The notes under the pieces were generated by a model, which searched no databases, was not told the origin of the DNA, and saw only the letters and a list, made by a program, of their open reading frames with translations. From Anaerolineales bacterium (lineage in GTDB: Bacteria; Chloroflexota; Anaerolineae; Anaerolineales; DRMV01), in contig JALVOR010000114.1 in the NCBI GenBank assembly GCA_027026295.1, positions 1 through 5,870 on the forward strand: a DNA stretch of 5,870 nucleotides, given 5' to 3'. The first letter of the stretch is position 1. Every line of letters starts with the position of its first letter. Positions 1 to 5,515 of this stretch are shown here, piece after piece. Made by a program: the position numbers and the translations under genes.

Positions 1-543
1 GTCATGCTCCGTCGCCTGGGCGTGCACGTGCGCGAAGTGCGCCTGCCCGCCGACCTCGAAGGGCTTTCCGGCCTCATCATCCCCGGCGGCGAATCCACCA
101 CCATCGGCAAACTGGCGGTGGCCTTCGGCATGATGGAGCCGCTACGCGCCTTTGGCCGCAAACACGCCATTTGGGGCACCTGTGCCGGGGCAATTTTCCT
201 TTCCAGGGATGCCCGCCGTAGCCAGCCTCTGCTTGGCCTGATGGACATCACCGTGGAGCGCAACGCCTTTGGCCGCCAGGTGGCGAGTTTCGAAGCCCCG
301 TTGCATGTGCCCGCCCTCAACACCGTAGCGCCCGACGACGACCGTCCCTTCGTCGCCGTTTTCATTCGCGCCCCCCTTATCGAAACCGTTACCCCGCCCG
401 CCGAGGTGCTTGCCACCCTGGAAGACGGGCGCATCGTTGCCGCCCAACAGGGGCATTTGCTGGCAACTGCCTTCCACCCGGAACTCACCGACGACACCCG
501 CTTCCACCGCTACTTCCTGCACCTCGCCGGTTGGAAGCCGTAG
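1..543 (+). CDS. pdxT: Pyridoxal 5'-phosphate synthase glutaminase subunit PdxT, 5'-truncated by the window edge
   Basis: PdxT hydrolyses glutamine and channels the ammonia to PdxS, which builds PLP from ribose 5-phosphate and glyceraldehyde 3-phosphate. The reading frame is open to base 1. Numbering from the ATG at 4, it shows the class-I glutaminase signatures: oxyanion-site PGGEST at 27-32, nucleophile elbow GTCAGA at 58-63 (Cys60), the [12 protein letters not shown] block at 86-97, and the catalytic His158 and Glu160 in FHPEL. Family members run about 190-200 residues and begin with a strand before the RRLGV-type helix, so about 18-20 residues are missing. The ATG at 4 is therefore an internal Met, not the start. 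All catalytic residues are present. pdxS usually neighbours pdxT and may lie to the left, outside the window. The identification is secure; only the start is unknown. Confidence 0.96.
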   Translation, partial: VMLRRLGVHVREVRLPADLEGLSGLIIPGGESTTIGKLAVAFGMMEPLRAFGRKHAIWGTCAGAIFLSRDARRSQPLLGLMDITVERNAFGRQVASFEAPLHVPALNTVAPDDDRPFVAVFIRAPLIETVTPPAEVLATLEDGRIVAAQQGHLLATAFHPELTDDTRFHRYFLHLAGWKP

Positions 544-545
544 GG

Positions 546-557
546 GCGAACGTTCGC
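546..557. promoter_or_regulatory. 12-bp perfect palindrome just after pdxT
   Basis: GCGAACGTTCGC is a perfect palindrome beginning 3 bases after the pdxT stop and followed by TTTT at 558-561. It could be a dyad operator for the downstream gene. It could also be a weak terminator, but it can fold only as a 4-bp stem with a 4-base loop, which is poor for termination. No promoter boxes were recognised in the 544-621 spacer. The function is inferred. Confidence 0.3.
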
Positions 558-621
558 TTTTACGGAGGATGTGAAAGCAAAAAGCAAGATGCGGGCAAAC
601 TCAGCCCCTTAGCGAGGACCC

Positions 622-1524
622 ATGCCTGCCGCCGCACACCCCCTGACCTGGCGCGACCTGCCGCTCCTCAGCCGTTCCCGCAAGCGCGTGCTCTGCCTGG
701 ATAGCCGCCGGGCGGCCATCGGACACGGCAACCTGCTGGGGGCAGGCTTGCTGGCGCTGTTTTCTGCCGCCACCGGCATCGCTGCCGCGGCAAGCGAAAC
801 GCCGCCGCTGCTCGCGATGGCATCTTACGACCCCCAGACAGCGCTGGCGCATTGGCTCTACCTCGCCCCGCAGGAAGCCGTGCATGCCGAAACGCCCCTT
901 GCACCCCTTGCCGAGGCGCTGATTGCCCACCCCGCCCTGCACGGCGCCCAGGCATTACTCGCCGAAGCGCCGCTGGACGCAGCGTGGCTTCCTGCCATGC
1001 GGCAGGCTGGTTTTCGCATCTGCGCCCGTCACCACCTCTGGCTGCTGGAAAGCGCCCTCGCGGCGGCAGCCCGCGGCGCGTGGCAATGGCCTGCCCCGCC
1101 GCAGCGACGGGAAGCCGACCGCCTTTATGCCAACCTCACCCCGCCGTTGGCGCGCAGCCTGCTGCCTTCCCCCACCGCTTCACCCACCGCACTGGTTTAC
1201 GTGGAAGATGGCCGCGTGCGCGGCGTTGCCCAGTGGGCGGCTGGCCCGCGCGGCGTGTGGGCGCTGCCCATGCTGCACCCCGACACCCATTCCCCCGCTG
1301 ATGCCCTCACAGCGCTGGCCGTTTTCCTGCAGCGGGGCAGGCTTCCCCTCTATCTTGCCATCCGCGACAACCAGATGTGGCTCGAAGGGGCGCTGAACGC
1401 CTTGCAAGCGCGCCCGGGCGAGATTTACGCCCTGCTCGCCCGCCGCATTGCCCAGCCCGCGCTGGCGCTTTCCCCAGCCGAAGCCGCCGCCGTCCCCGGC
1501 GCGCCCCAGCCCACTGCATTTTGA
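622..1524 (+). CDS. Uncharacterised Ala-rich protein, possible degenerate GNAT-type acyltransferase
   Basis: This is a 300-residue protein that I do not recognise as a named family. The N-terminus (LTWRDLPLL at 8-16) resembles the opening strand and helix of GNAT proteins. Residues 110-141 (ALLAEAPLD...MRQAGFRICAR...WLL) follow the late GNAT pattern of strand, long helix, 'GF' and closing strand. Residues 190-217 (LVYVEDGRVRGVAQW...GVWALPML) look like a second GNAT core, so a two-lobed fold is possible. No clear acetyl-CoA loop (Q/RxxGxG/A) is visible, so activity is doubtful. No signal peptide or membrane segment stands out. The ATG at 622 has GAGGA at 614-618, only 3 bases away. The frame upstream is closed by TAG at 610-612, so the protein cannot start further left. 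It sits 78 bp after pdxT and 44 bp before the R3H ATPase. That it is a real gene is likely; the GNAT link is tentative. Confidence 0.72.
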   Translation: MPAAAHPLTWRDLPLLSRSRKRVLCLDSRRAAIGHGNLLGAGLLALFSAATGIAAAASETPPLLAMASYDPQTALAHWLYLAPQEAVHAETPLAPLAEALIAHPALHGAQALLAEAPLDAAWLPAMRQAGFRICARHHLWLLESALAAAARGAWQWPAPPQRREADRLYANLTPPLARSLLPSPTASPTALVYVEDGRVRGVAQWAAGPRGVWALPMLHPDTHSPADALTALAVFLQRGRLPLYLAIRDNQMWLEGALNALQARPGEIYALLARRIAQPALALSPAEAAAVPGAPQPTAF

Positions 1525-1525
1525 C

Positions 1526-1548
1526 CCTGCCGCCTTCCACATGGCAGG
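1526..1548 (+). promoter_or_regulatory. Small stem-loop between ORF 622-1524 and the ATPase gene
   Basis: CCTGCC (1526-1531) and GGCAGG (1543-1548) can pair as a 6-bp stem with an 11-base loop, one base after the upstream stop. No T-run follows, so it is not a convincing terminator. It lies directly before the AAGGAG at 1550-1555, the likely ribosome binding site of the next gene, 13 bases before the ATG at 1569. It might affect translation start there, but a chance pairing is equally possible. Confidence 0.25.
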
Positions 1549-1568
1549 CAAGGAGCCTCTCGTAATCC

Positions 1569-3164
1569 ATGATGACCAAACGCAAGATTACCGACGACCT
1601 GCACGCCTTGCTGGCCGTGCTGCCCCCCGAAATCGCCGCCGCGGTGGAAAAAGCCGACGACAGCGACAACCTGCTGGAAATCATCCTCGATTTGGGGCGG
1701 GTGCCCACGGCGCGCTTCACCCACGGCGAAGTGGTGTTGCGGGAAAGCGAAGTCACCCGCGAGGAAATCGACCACGTCGTGGCGCGGGTCGGCACGTTTG
1801 ACGAAGACAACCGCGCTGGCATCGAGCGTACCCTGCACCGCATTGCCGCCATCCGCAACCGCCGCGGCGATGTCGTGGGGCTGACCTGCCGCGTCGGGCG
1901 GGCGGTTTACGGCACGGTGGACATCATCCAAGACCTCATCGAAAGCGGCCAAAGCGTGCTGCTGTTAGGCCGCCCCGGCGTGGGCAAAACCACCCTGCTG
2001 CGTGAAGCCGCCCGCATCCTCGCCGAGGGCAAGCGGGTGGTGGTCGTGGACACTTCCAACGAAATCGGCGGCGACGGCGATGTACCCCACCCTGCCGTGG
2101 GGCGCGCCCGCCGGATGCAGGTGCCCATGCCTTCCCTGCAACACGAGGTGATGATCGAGGCGGTGGAAAACCACAACCCCGAAGTCATCGTGATCGACGA
2201 AATCGGGCGCGAACTGGAAGCCTTAGCCGCCCGCACCATTGCCGAGCGCGGCGTGCAACTCATCGCCACCGCCCACGGCAACGCCTTGGAAAACCTGCTC
2301 CTCAACCCCACGCTTTCCGATCTGGTTGGCGGCATCGAGTCGGTCACGCTTTCCGATGAGGAAGCCCGCCGCCGCGGCACCCAGAAAACCGTGCTGGAAC
2401 GCCGCTCGCCGCCCACCTTTGACATTCTGGTGGAAATTCAGGACCGCGACCGTCTCATCGTGCACAAAGACGTCGCCGAAGCAGTAGACAACCTGCTGCG
2501 CGGCGAACCTCTGCGCCCCGAACTGCGTTACCGCGACGAAGAAGGCGAAATTCACATTGAAGCAGTGGCCGTGCGGCAGGAAAACGACCGCAACCGTCGC
2601 GGCCCCAAGCGCATGGGCGCCCAGGCCCTGCTGGACGCCGCCGAGGAAGCCAACACCCCCGTGCAGGGCTCCTCACGCCGCCACGAGCACCTCAAGCCCA
2701 TCCGCATTTACCCCCACGGCATCGCCCGCAACCGCCTGCGCAAGGCCGCCCACTACCTGCGGGTGCCCGCCCAAATGGTCGAAAACCTCGGCGACGCGCA
2801 GGTGCTCGTCACCCTGCGTTCCTACTACCGCAAGCGCCCCCGCATCGTGGTCGACGCCGAAAACCGCGGCATTCCCATCCATGTGCTGCGTTCCAACACC
2901 GTCAGGCAGATGGAAACCTTCCTGGAAAACCTCTTCCACCTGGAAAAGCGCTCCGATGCGATGGGCATCGACCAGATTTTGGCCGAAACCCAGGCCGCCA
3001 TTGAAGCCGTGCTCGCGGGCGAAGCGTGGATTGACCTCACCCCCGCCCCTGCCGACATCCGCCGCCTGCAACACCGCCTGGCCGAAGAAGCCCGCCTCAC
3101 CTCCCGTTCCCACGGGCGCGAGCCTTTTCGGCGGGTGCGCATCTACCAGCGCGAGGAAGACTGA
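1569..3164 (+). CDS. P-loop ATPase with C-terminal R3H domain (Ycf45/SpoIIIAA-like)
   Basis: This 531-residue protein probably binds single-stranded nucleic acid and hydrolyses ATP; its cellular role is not established. After a helical N-terminus (1-100) comes the ATPase core. Walker A GRPGVGKTT is at 134-142, a DTSNEIGGDG segment at 161-170, Walker B VIVIDEIG at 206-213 and a sensor-like ATAHGN at 233-238. This order is typical of SpoIIIAA and Ycf45-type ATPases. A charged linker (about 320-370) leads to a conserved block at 377-457 (IRIYPHGIARNRL, then SYYRKRPR and IPIHVLRSNT) also seen in cyanobacterial/plastid Ycf45 homologues. The last 40 residues form an R3H domain with the Arg498-xxx-His502 signature. 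A second ATG at 1572 is an alternative start; AAGGAG at 1550-1555 serves either. The stop abuts the tmk start, implying one operon and translational coupling. Confidence 0.9.
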   Translation: MMTKRKITDDLHALLAVLPPEIAAAVEKADDSDNLLEIILDLGRVPTARFTHGEVVLRESEVTREEIDHVVARVGTFDEDNRAGIERTLHRIAAIRNRRGDVVGLTCRVGRAVYGTVDIIQDLIESGQSVLLLGRPGVGKTTLLREAARILAEGKRVVVVDTSNEIGGDGDVPHPAVGRARRMQVPMPSLQHEVMIEAVENHNPEVIVIDEIGRELEALAARTIAERGVQLIATAHGNALENLLLNPTLSDLVGGIESVTLSDEEARRRGTQKTVLERRSPPTFDILVEIQDRDRLIVHKDVAEAVDNLLRGEPLRPELRYRDEEGEIHIEAVAVRQENDRNRRGPKRMGAQALLDAAEEANTPVQGSSRRHEHLKPIRIYPHGIARNRLRKAAHYLRVPAQMVENLGDAQVLVTLRSYYRKRPRIVVDAENRGIPIHVLRSNTVRQMETFLENLFHLEKRSDAMGIDQILAETQAAIEAVLAGEAWIDLTPAPADIRRLQHRLAEEARLTSRSHGREPFRRVRIYQREED

Positions 3165-3785
3165 ATGCACGGGCTGTTCATCACCTTCGAGGGGCCGGAA
3201 GGCAGCGGCAAGAGCACCCAGGCGCGCCTGCTGGCGAAGTTCCTCGCCCAGGAGGGCTATGCCGTGGTGCTCACGCGGGAACCCGGCGGCACCCCCATCG
3301 GCGACCAGATTCGCCACGTGCTGCTCAGCAGCACCAACCAGGCCATGCACACCCGCACCGAAGTGCTGCTCTTTCAGGCCTCGCGCGCCCAGCATGTCGA
3401 AGAACTCATCCGCCCGGCATTGGCCGCGGGCAAAATCGTGCTCTGCGACCGCTACGCCGATTCCACCCTCGCTTACCAGGGCTATGGCCGCGGGGAAAAT
3501 GTAGCCGAACTGCGGTCGCTGATTGACTATGCCACCGGCGGCCTGTGGCCTGACCTCACCCTATGGCTGGATTTGCCCGTGGAGGCCGGCTTAGCGCGCA
3601 TTGCGCCCGCCCGCCGCAACCGCCTCGACGCCGAGGCGTTGGCCTTCCACCGCCGCGTGCGGGAAGGTTACGCTCGTCTCGCCGCTGCCGAACCCCACCG
3701 CTGGCTGCGCTTTGATGCTTCCCAGCCTGTAGAAACCGTGCAAACCACCATCCGCGCCGCCCTAAACGACTACCTGACTACCTGA
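3165..3785 (+). CDS. tmk: Thymidylate kinase (dTMP kinase)
   Basis: Tmk phosphorylates dTMP to dTDP with ATP, an essential cytosolic step in dTTP synthesis. At 206 residues it has normal length. Visible motifs are the P-loop EGPEGSGKST at 9-18, TREPGGTPIGDQIR at 37-50 (dTMP-site region), the DRY motif at 95-97 within CDRYADSTLAYQG, and a LID/C-terminal segment RNRLDAEALAFHRRVREGY at 151-169. The P-loop carries an acidic residue but no Arg. Where the LID supplies its basic residues was not classified further. The ATG follows the ATPase TGA without a gap, with GAGGA at 3153-3157 spaced 7 bases, so the two are likely co-translated. The last six codons, including the TGA stop, lie inside an 8-bp tandem repeat (3768-3815), so the extreme C-terminus (DYLTT) is repeat-encoded and probably dispensable. 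Confidence 0.96.
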   Translation: MHGLFITFEGPEGSGKSTQARLLAKFLAQEGYAVVLTREPGGTPIGDQIRHVLLSSTNQAMHTRTEVLLFQASRAQHVEELIRPALAAGKIVLCDRYADSTLAYQGYGRGENVAELRSLIDYATGGLWPDLTLWLDLPVEAGLARIAPARRNRLDAEALAFHRRVREGYARLAAAEPHRWLRFDASQPVETVQTTIRAALNDYLTT

Positions 3786-3815
3786 CTACCTGACTATCCG
3801 ACTAACCGACGACCT
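3768..3815. repeat. 8-bp tandem repeat spanning the tmk stop codon
   Basis: Six 8-bp units run from 3768 to 3815. The first three (3768, 3776, 3784) are exact GACTACCT. They are followed by GACTATCC (3792), GACTAACC (3800) and GACGACCT (3808), so degeneration increases away from tmk. Because 8 is not a multiple of 3, the TGA across each unit junction (3775, 3783, 3791) appears in all three forward frames. The CTA within each unit gives TAG in all three reverse frames. The array supplies the tmk stop (3783-3785) and fills most of the tmk-trmI spacer. Confidence 0.9.
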
Positions 3816-3830
3816 GACCCAAGCCCCCCC

Positions 3831-4673
3831 ATGACCCTCACTGCTTACCAATCCCACGCCCAGGCGGGCGACCTGGCACAATTGCTCAGCACCACTCACC
3901 GTTTCTTCCTCGTGCGCCTCACGCCGGGGCAGGAACTGCACACCCACAAGGGCGTCATCCGCCACGACGACCTCATCGGGCTGCCGTGGGGCACCCAGGT
4001 GTATTCCCACCTCGGCGAAGCCTTCTACCTGCTGCGGCCTTCCCTCGCCGACCTGCTCAAGGAAACCCGCCGCAACACCCAAATCATGTTTCCAAAGGAT
4101 ATCGGCTTCGTGCTGGTTTCCCTGAGCATTGGCCCCGGCCAAACCGTGCTGGAAGCCGGCACCGGCTCAGGGGCGCTGACCACGGCGCTGGCTTATGCCG
4201 TGGGGCCGCAGGGACGGGTGGTTTCCTATGAGCGGCGCGCCGAAATGCAGCGCCTCGCCCGGAAAAACCTGCGCCGCCTGGGGCTGGATGACCGCGTGAC
4301 CTTCAAACTGCGCGACATTGCCGAGGGCTTCGACGAGCAGGATGTGGACGCCCTTTTCCTGGATGTGCCCGCGCCGGAGGAGTACATCCCGCAGGTGCGG
4401 GCGGCGCTCAAACCGGGCGGCTTTTTTGGCAGCCTGGTGCCGACCACCAACCAGGTTTCCCGCCTCATCGAGGCGCTGCAAGCCCACGATTTTGCCTTCA
4501 TTGATATTTGCGAAATCATGCTGCGCTACTACAAGCCTGTGCCCGAACGCCTGCGCCCCACCGACCGCATGGTTGCCCACACCGGTTACCTGATTTTCGC
4601 CCGTCCGGTCACGCCCATGCCGCCGCCGGAGATCGCGCCCGAAGGCGTTACCGAAACCACCGAGCAGCGGTAA
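3831..4673 (+). CDS. trmI: tRNA (adenine-58-N1)-methyltransferase TrmI
   Basis: TrmI transfers a methyl group from S-adenosylmethionine to N1 of A58 in the tRNA T-loop, which stabilises tRNA, notably in thermophiles; the family acts as a homotetramer. The 280-residue protein shows the N-terminal OB-like region with HTHKGVIRHDDLIG at 37-50, the family block TQIMFPKDIGF at 83-93, SAM motif I EAGTGSG at 108-114, and the acidic SAM-ribose strand SYERR at 132-136. It also shows LRDIAEGF at 160-167, motif IV FLDVP at 176-180, a post-motif KPGGFFG at 194-200 and the hallmark DRMVAHTGYL at 245-254. The last ~20 residues form a Pro/Glu/Thr-rich tail beyond the usual end. No Shine-Dalgarno is visible before the ATG (seven C's precede it), and no other in-frame start codon exists back to the tmk stop. 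Expression probably depends on upstream translation. The TAA stop lies inside the inverted repeat that begins the next spacer. Confidence 0.95.
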   Translation: MTLTAYQSHAQAGDLAQLLSTTHRFFLVRLTPGQELHTHKGVIRHDDLIGLPWGTQVYSHLGEAFYLLRPSLADLLKETRRNTQIMFPKDIGFVLVSLSIGPGQTVLEAGTGSGALTTALAYAVGPQGRVVSYERRAEMQRLARKNLRRLGLDDRVTFKLRDIAEGFDEQDVDALFLDVPAPEEYIPQVRAALKPGGFFGSLVPTTNQVSRLIEALQAHDFAFIDICEIMLRYYKPVPERLRPTDRMVAHTGYLIFARPVTPMPPPEIAPEGVTETTEQR

Positions 4674-4681
4674 CTGTTCAG
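4670..4681. repeat. Left 12-bp inverted repeat of copy 1
   Basis: GTAACTGTTCAG is the exact reverse complement of 4893-4904. It overlaps the last base of the final sense codon of trmI (4670) and its TAA stop (4671-4673). A close variant (10/12 bases) occurs at 5512-5523, again over a stop codon. Confidence 0.85.
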
Positions 4682-4685
4682 GCTA

Positions 4686-4698
4686 CCCACAAGGTGGG
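4686..4698 (+). terminator. Short hairpin after trmI, possible weak terminator
   Basis: CCCAC (4686-4690) and GTGGG (4694-4698) form a 5-bp stem with a 3-base loop, 12 bases after the trmI stop. The sequence following is GACAAAATTTAC, without a proper T-run, so intrinsic termination would be weak at best. Confidence 0.25.
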
Positions 4699-4839
4699 GA
4701 CAAAATTTACAGAAAAGCATCCACAGATTCCACAGATGGGCACAGATTGGAGTGATAGGTTGAGAAACACGGCCCCCCTCCCGCTCATTTCTGCCCTTTG
4801 GCGACCTTGGCGTCATCTTGGCGCCCTTGGCGACCTCAA

Positions 4840-4879
4840 ATCCGCGCTTATCCGTAATTATCCGCGTGCATCCGCGGCC
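4840..4879. repeat. Four exact-period 10-bp units (ATCCG-type)
   Basis: ATCCGCGCTT, ATCCGTAATT, ATCCGCGTGC and ATCCGCGGCC follow one another with a strict 10-bp period. The first five bases are invariant while the last three or four vary. This is the right-hand module of repeat copy 1, and copy 2 has a related but less regular CTCTGYG array in the same place. Confidence 0.85.
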
Positions 4880-4892
4880 AACCTCTCCAAGG

Positions 4893-4904
4893 CTGAACAG
4901 TTAC
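4893..4904. repeat. Right 12-bp inverted repeat of copy 1
   Basis: CTGAACAGTTAC is the exact reverse complement of 4670-4681. It ends 5 bases before the ATG of the Nudix gene (4910), so it occupies the position where a ribosome binding site would normally be. Confidence 0.85.
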
Positions 4905-4909
4905 GAGCA

Positions 4910-5515
4910 ATGACCCCCAAGCACCTGCCGCCCGAAGAAATCCGCCGCCGCCTGCAAGATTTTCAGCACCCGCCGGTTGACCCTTACCCCCAGGAAGCCC
5001 TGCCCGGCAAGCCGCGCAAGGCAGCGGTGCTGGCGCCATTGCTGCAAGCAGGCGGCGAATGGCATCTGCTGTTCATTCGTCGCGCCACCAACGGCAACGA
5101 CCCCCACAGCGGGCAGGTTGCCTTCCCCGGCGGGCAGGCCGAACCCGACGACCCTTCGCTGGTGCACACCGCCCTGCGGGAAACCGCCGAGGAAATCGGC
5201 CTGCCGCCCGAGGCGGTCACGGTGCTGGGCGCGCTGCCGCCGCACCGCACGGTGTCAAACTTTTGGGTGACGCCCGTGGTGGGGCACATTTCCTGGCCGG
5301 CCCCGCTGCACCCCACCGAAGCCGAAGTTACCCGCGTGTTCACCGTGCCGTTGGGCTGGCTGGCAGACCCGGCTCATCGGGAAACCCGCATTCGCCGCCT
5401 CTCGCCCGACTGGCCGCCGGTGCGCGCAACCTATTTTCAGTCCTACGAGGGGGAAGTCATCTGGGGCGCGACGGCGCGCATGGTACTGACGCTGCTCAAG
5501 GCATTAGAGGTGTAA
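4910..5515 (+). CDS. Nudix hydrolase, CoA pyrophosphatase type (UPF0035/NudL-like)
   Basis: This type of enzyme typically cleaves coenzyme A or its derivatives to 4'-phosphopantetheine and 3',5'-ADP, using Mg/Mn. The 201-residue product fits the family length. It carries the UPF0035-type signature SGQVAFPGG at 67-75, which separates CoA pyrophosphatases from other Nudix enzymes. The Nudix helix ALRETAEEIGL follows at 88-98, with Glu91, Glu94 and Glu95 as metal ligands. LLFIRRA at 53-59 and PHRTVSNFWVTPVVG at 111-125 also match the family. The ATG at 4910 is chosen because the family similarity starts about there. The frame is open for a further ~400 bases upstream, but that stretch is repeat DNA and out-of-frame trmI. 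No good Shine-Dalgarno is seen; the nearest AAGG is at 4889-4892, 17 bases away. The TAA stop lies in the left end of repeat copy 2. Substrate assignment is by motif only. Confidence 0.9.
   Translation: MTPKHLPPEEIRRRLQDFQHPPVDPYPQEALPGKPRKAAVLAPLLQAGGEWHLLFIRRATNGNDPHSGQVAFPGGQAEPDDPSLVHTALRETAEEIGLPPEAVTVLGALPPHRTVSNFWVTPVVGHISWPAPLHPTEAEVTRVFTVPLGWLADPAHRETRIRRLSPDWPPVRATYFQSYEGEVIWGATARMVLTLLKALEV

Larger units (their letters stand above)
4670..4904. repeat. Intergenic modular repeat, copy 1, bounded by 12-bp inverted repeats
   Basis: This 235-bp non-coding block fills the trmI-Nudix spacer. It is bounded by GTAACTGTTCAG (4670-4681) and its exact reverse complement (4893-4904). Inside are three modules of short units: CACAGAT at 4722, 4731 and 4741; TTGGCG at 4798, 4807, 4818 and 4827; and four contiguous 10-mers starting ATCCG at 4840, 4850, 4860 and 4870. 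The first and last modules are degenerate complements of each other (CRCRGAT versus ATCYGYG), so the element is an imperfect long palindrome. Parts match copy 2 at 5512-5698 (26/30 and 33/37 bases by hand alignment). Similar CACAGAT/TTGGCG intergenic repeats are common in environmental bacterial genomes from what I recall. No transposase is present, and no promoter was recognised. Confidence 0.85.

Noticed and set aside
4..6. ATG at 4 as the pdxT start
   Set aside because: The resulting 179-residue protein would lack the first strand of the glutaminase fold that all PdxT proteins have, and the frame is open to the window edge.
2673..3395. - strand open frame of 240 codons opposite the ATPase/tmk junction
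   Set aside because: It is antisense to two strongly supported genes with no motif or start signal of its own.
2557..3504. Long + strand open frame (315 codons) across the ATPase and tmk genes
   Set aside because: It is a shadow frame rich in Pro, Ala, Ser and Arg, typical of out-of-frame GC-rich DNA, while both overlapped frames have clear domain motifs.
4686..4698. Strong intrinsic terminator after trmI
   Set aside because: Only a 5-bp stem with no following T-run, so it is listed only as a weak possibility.
4722..4747. CRISPR-like short direct repeats (CACAGAT)
   Set aside because: Units are only 7-10 bp with 2-3 bp between them; there are no spacers of 25-40 bp and no cas genes.
4508..4909. 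N-terminal extension of the Nudix protein in an open frame
   Set aside because: The first part overlaps trmI out of frame and the rest is repeat DNA; the Nudix family match begins at the ATG at 4910.
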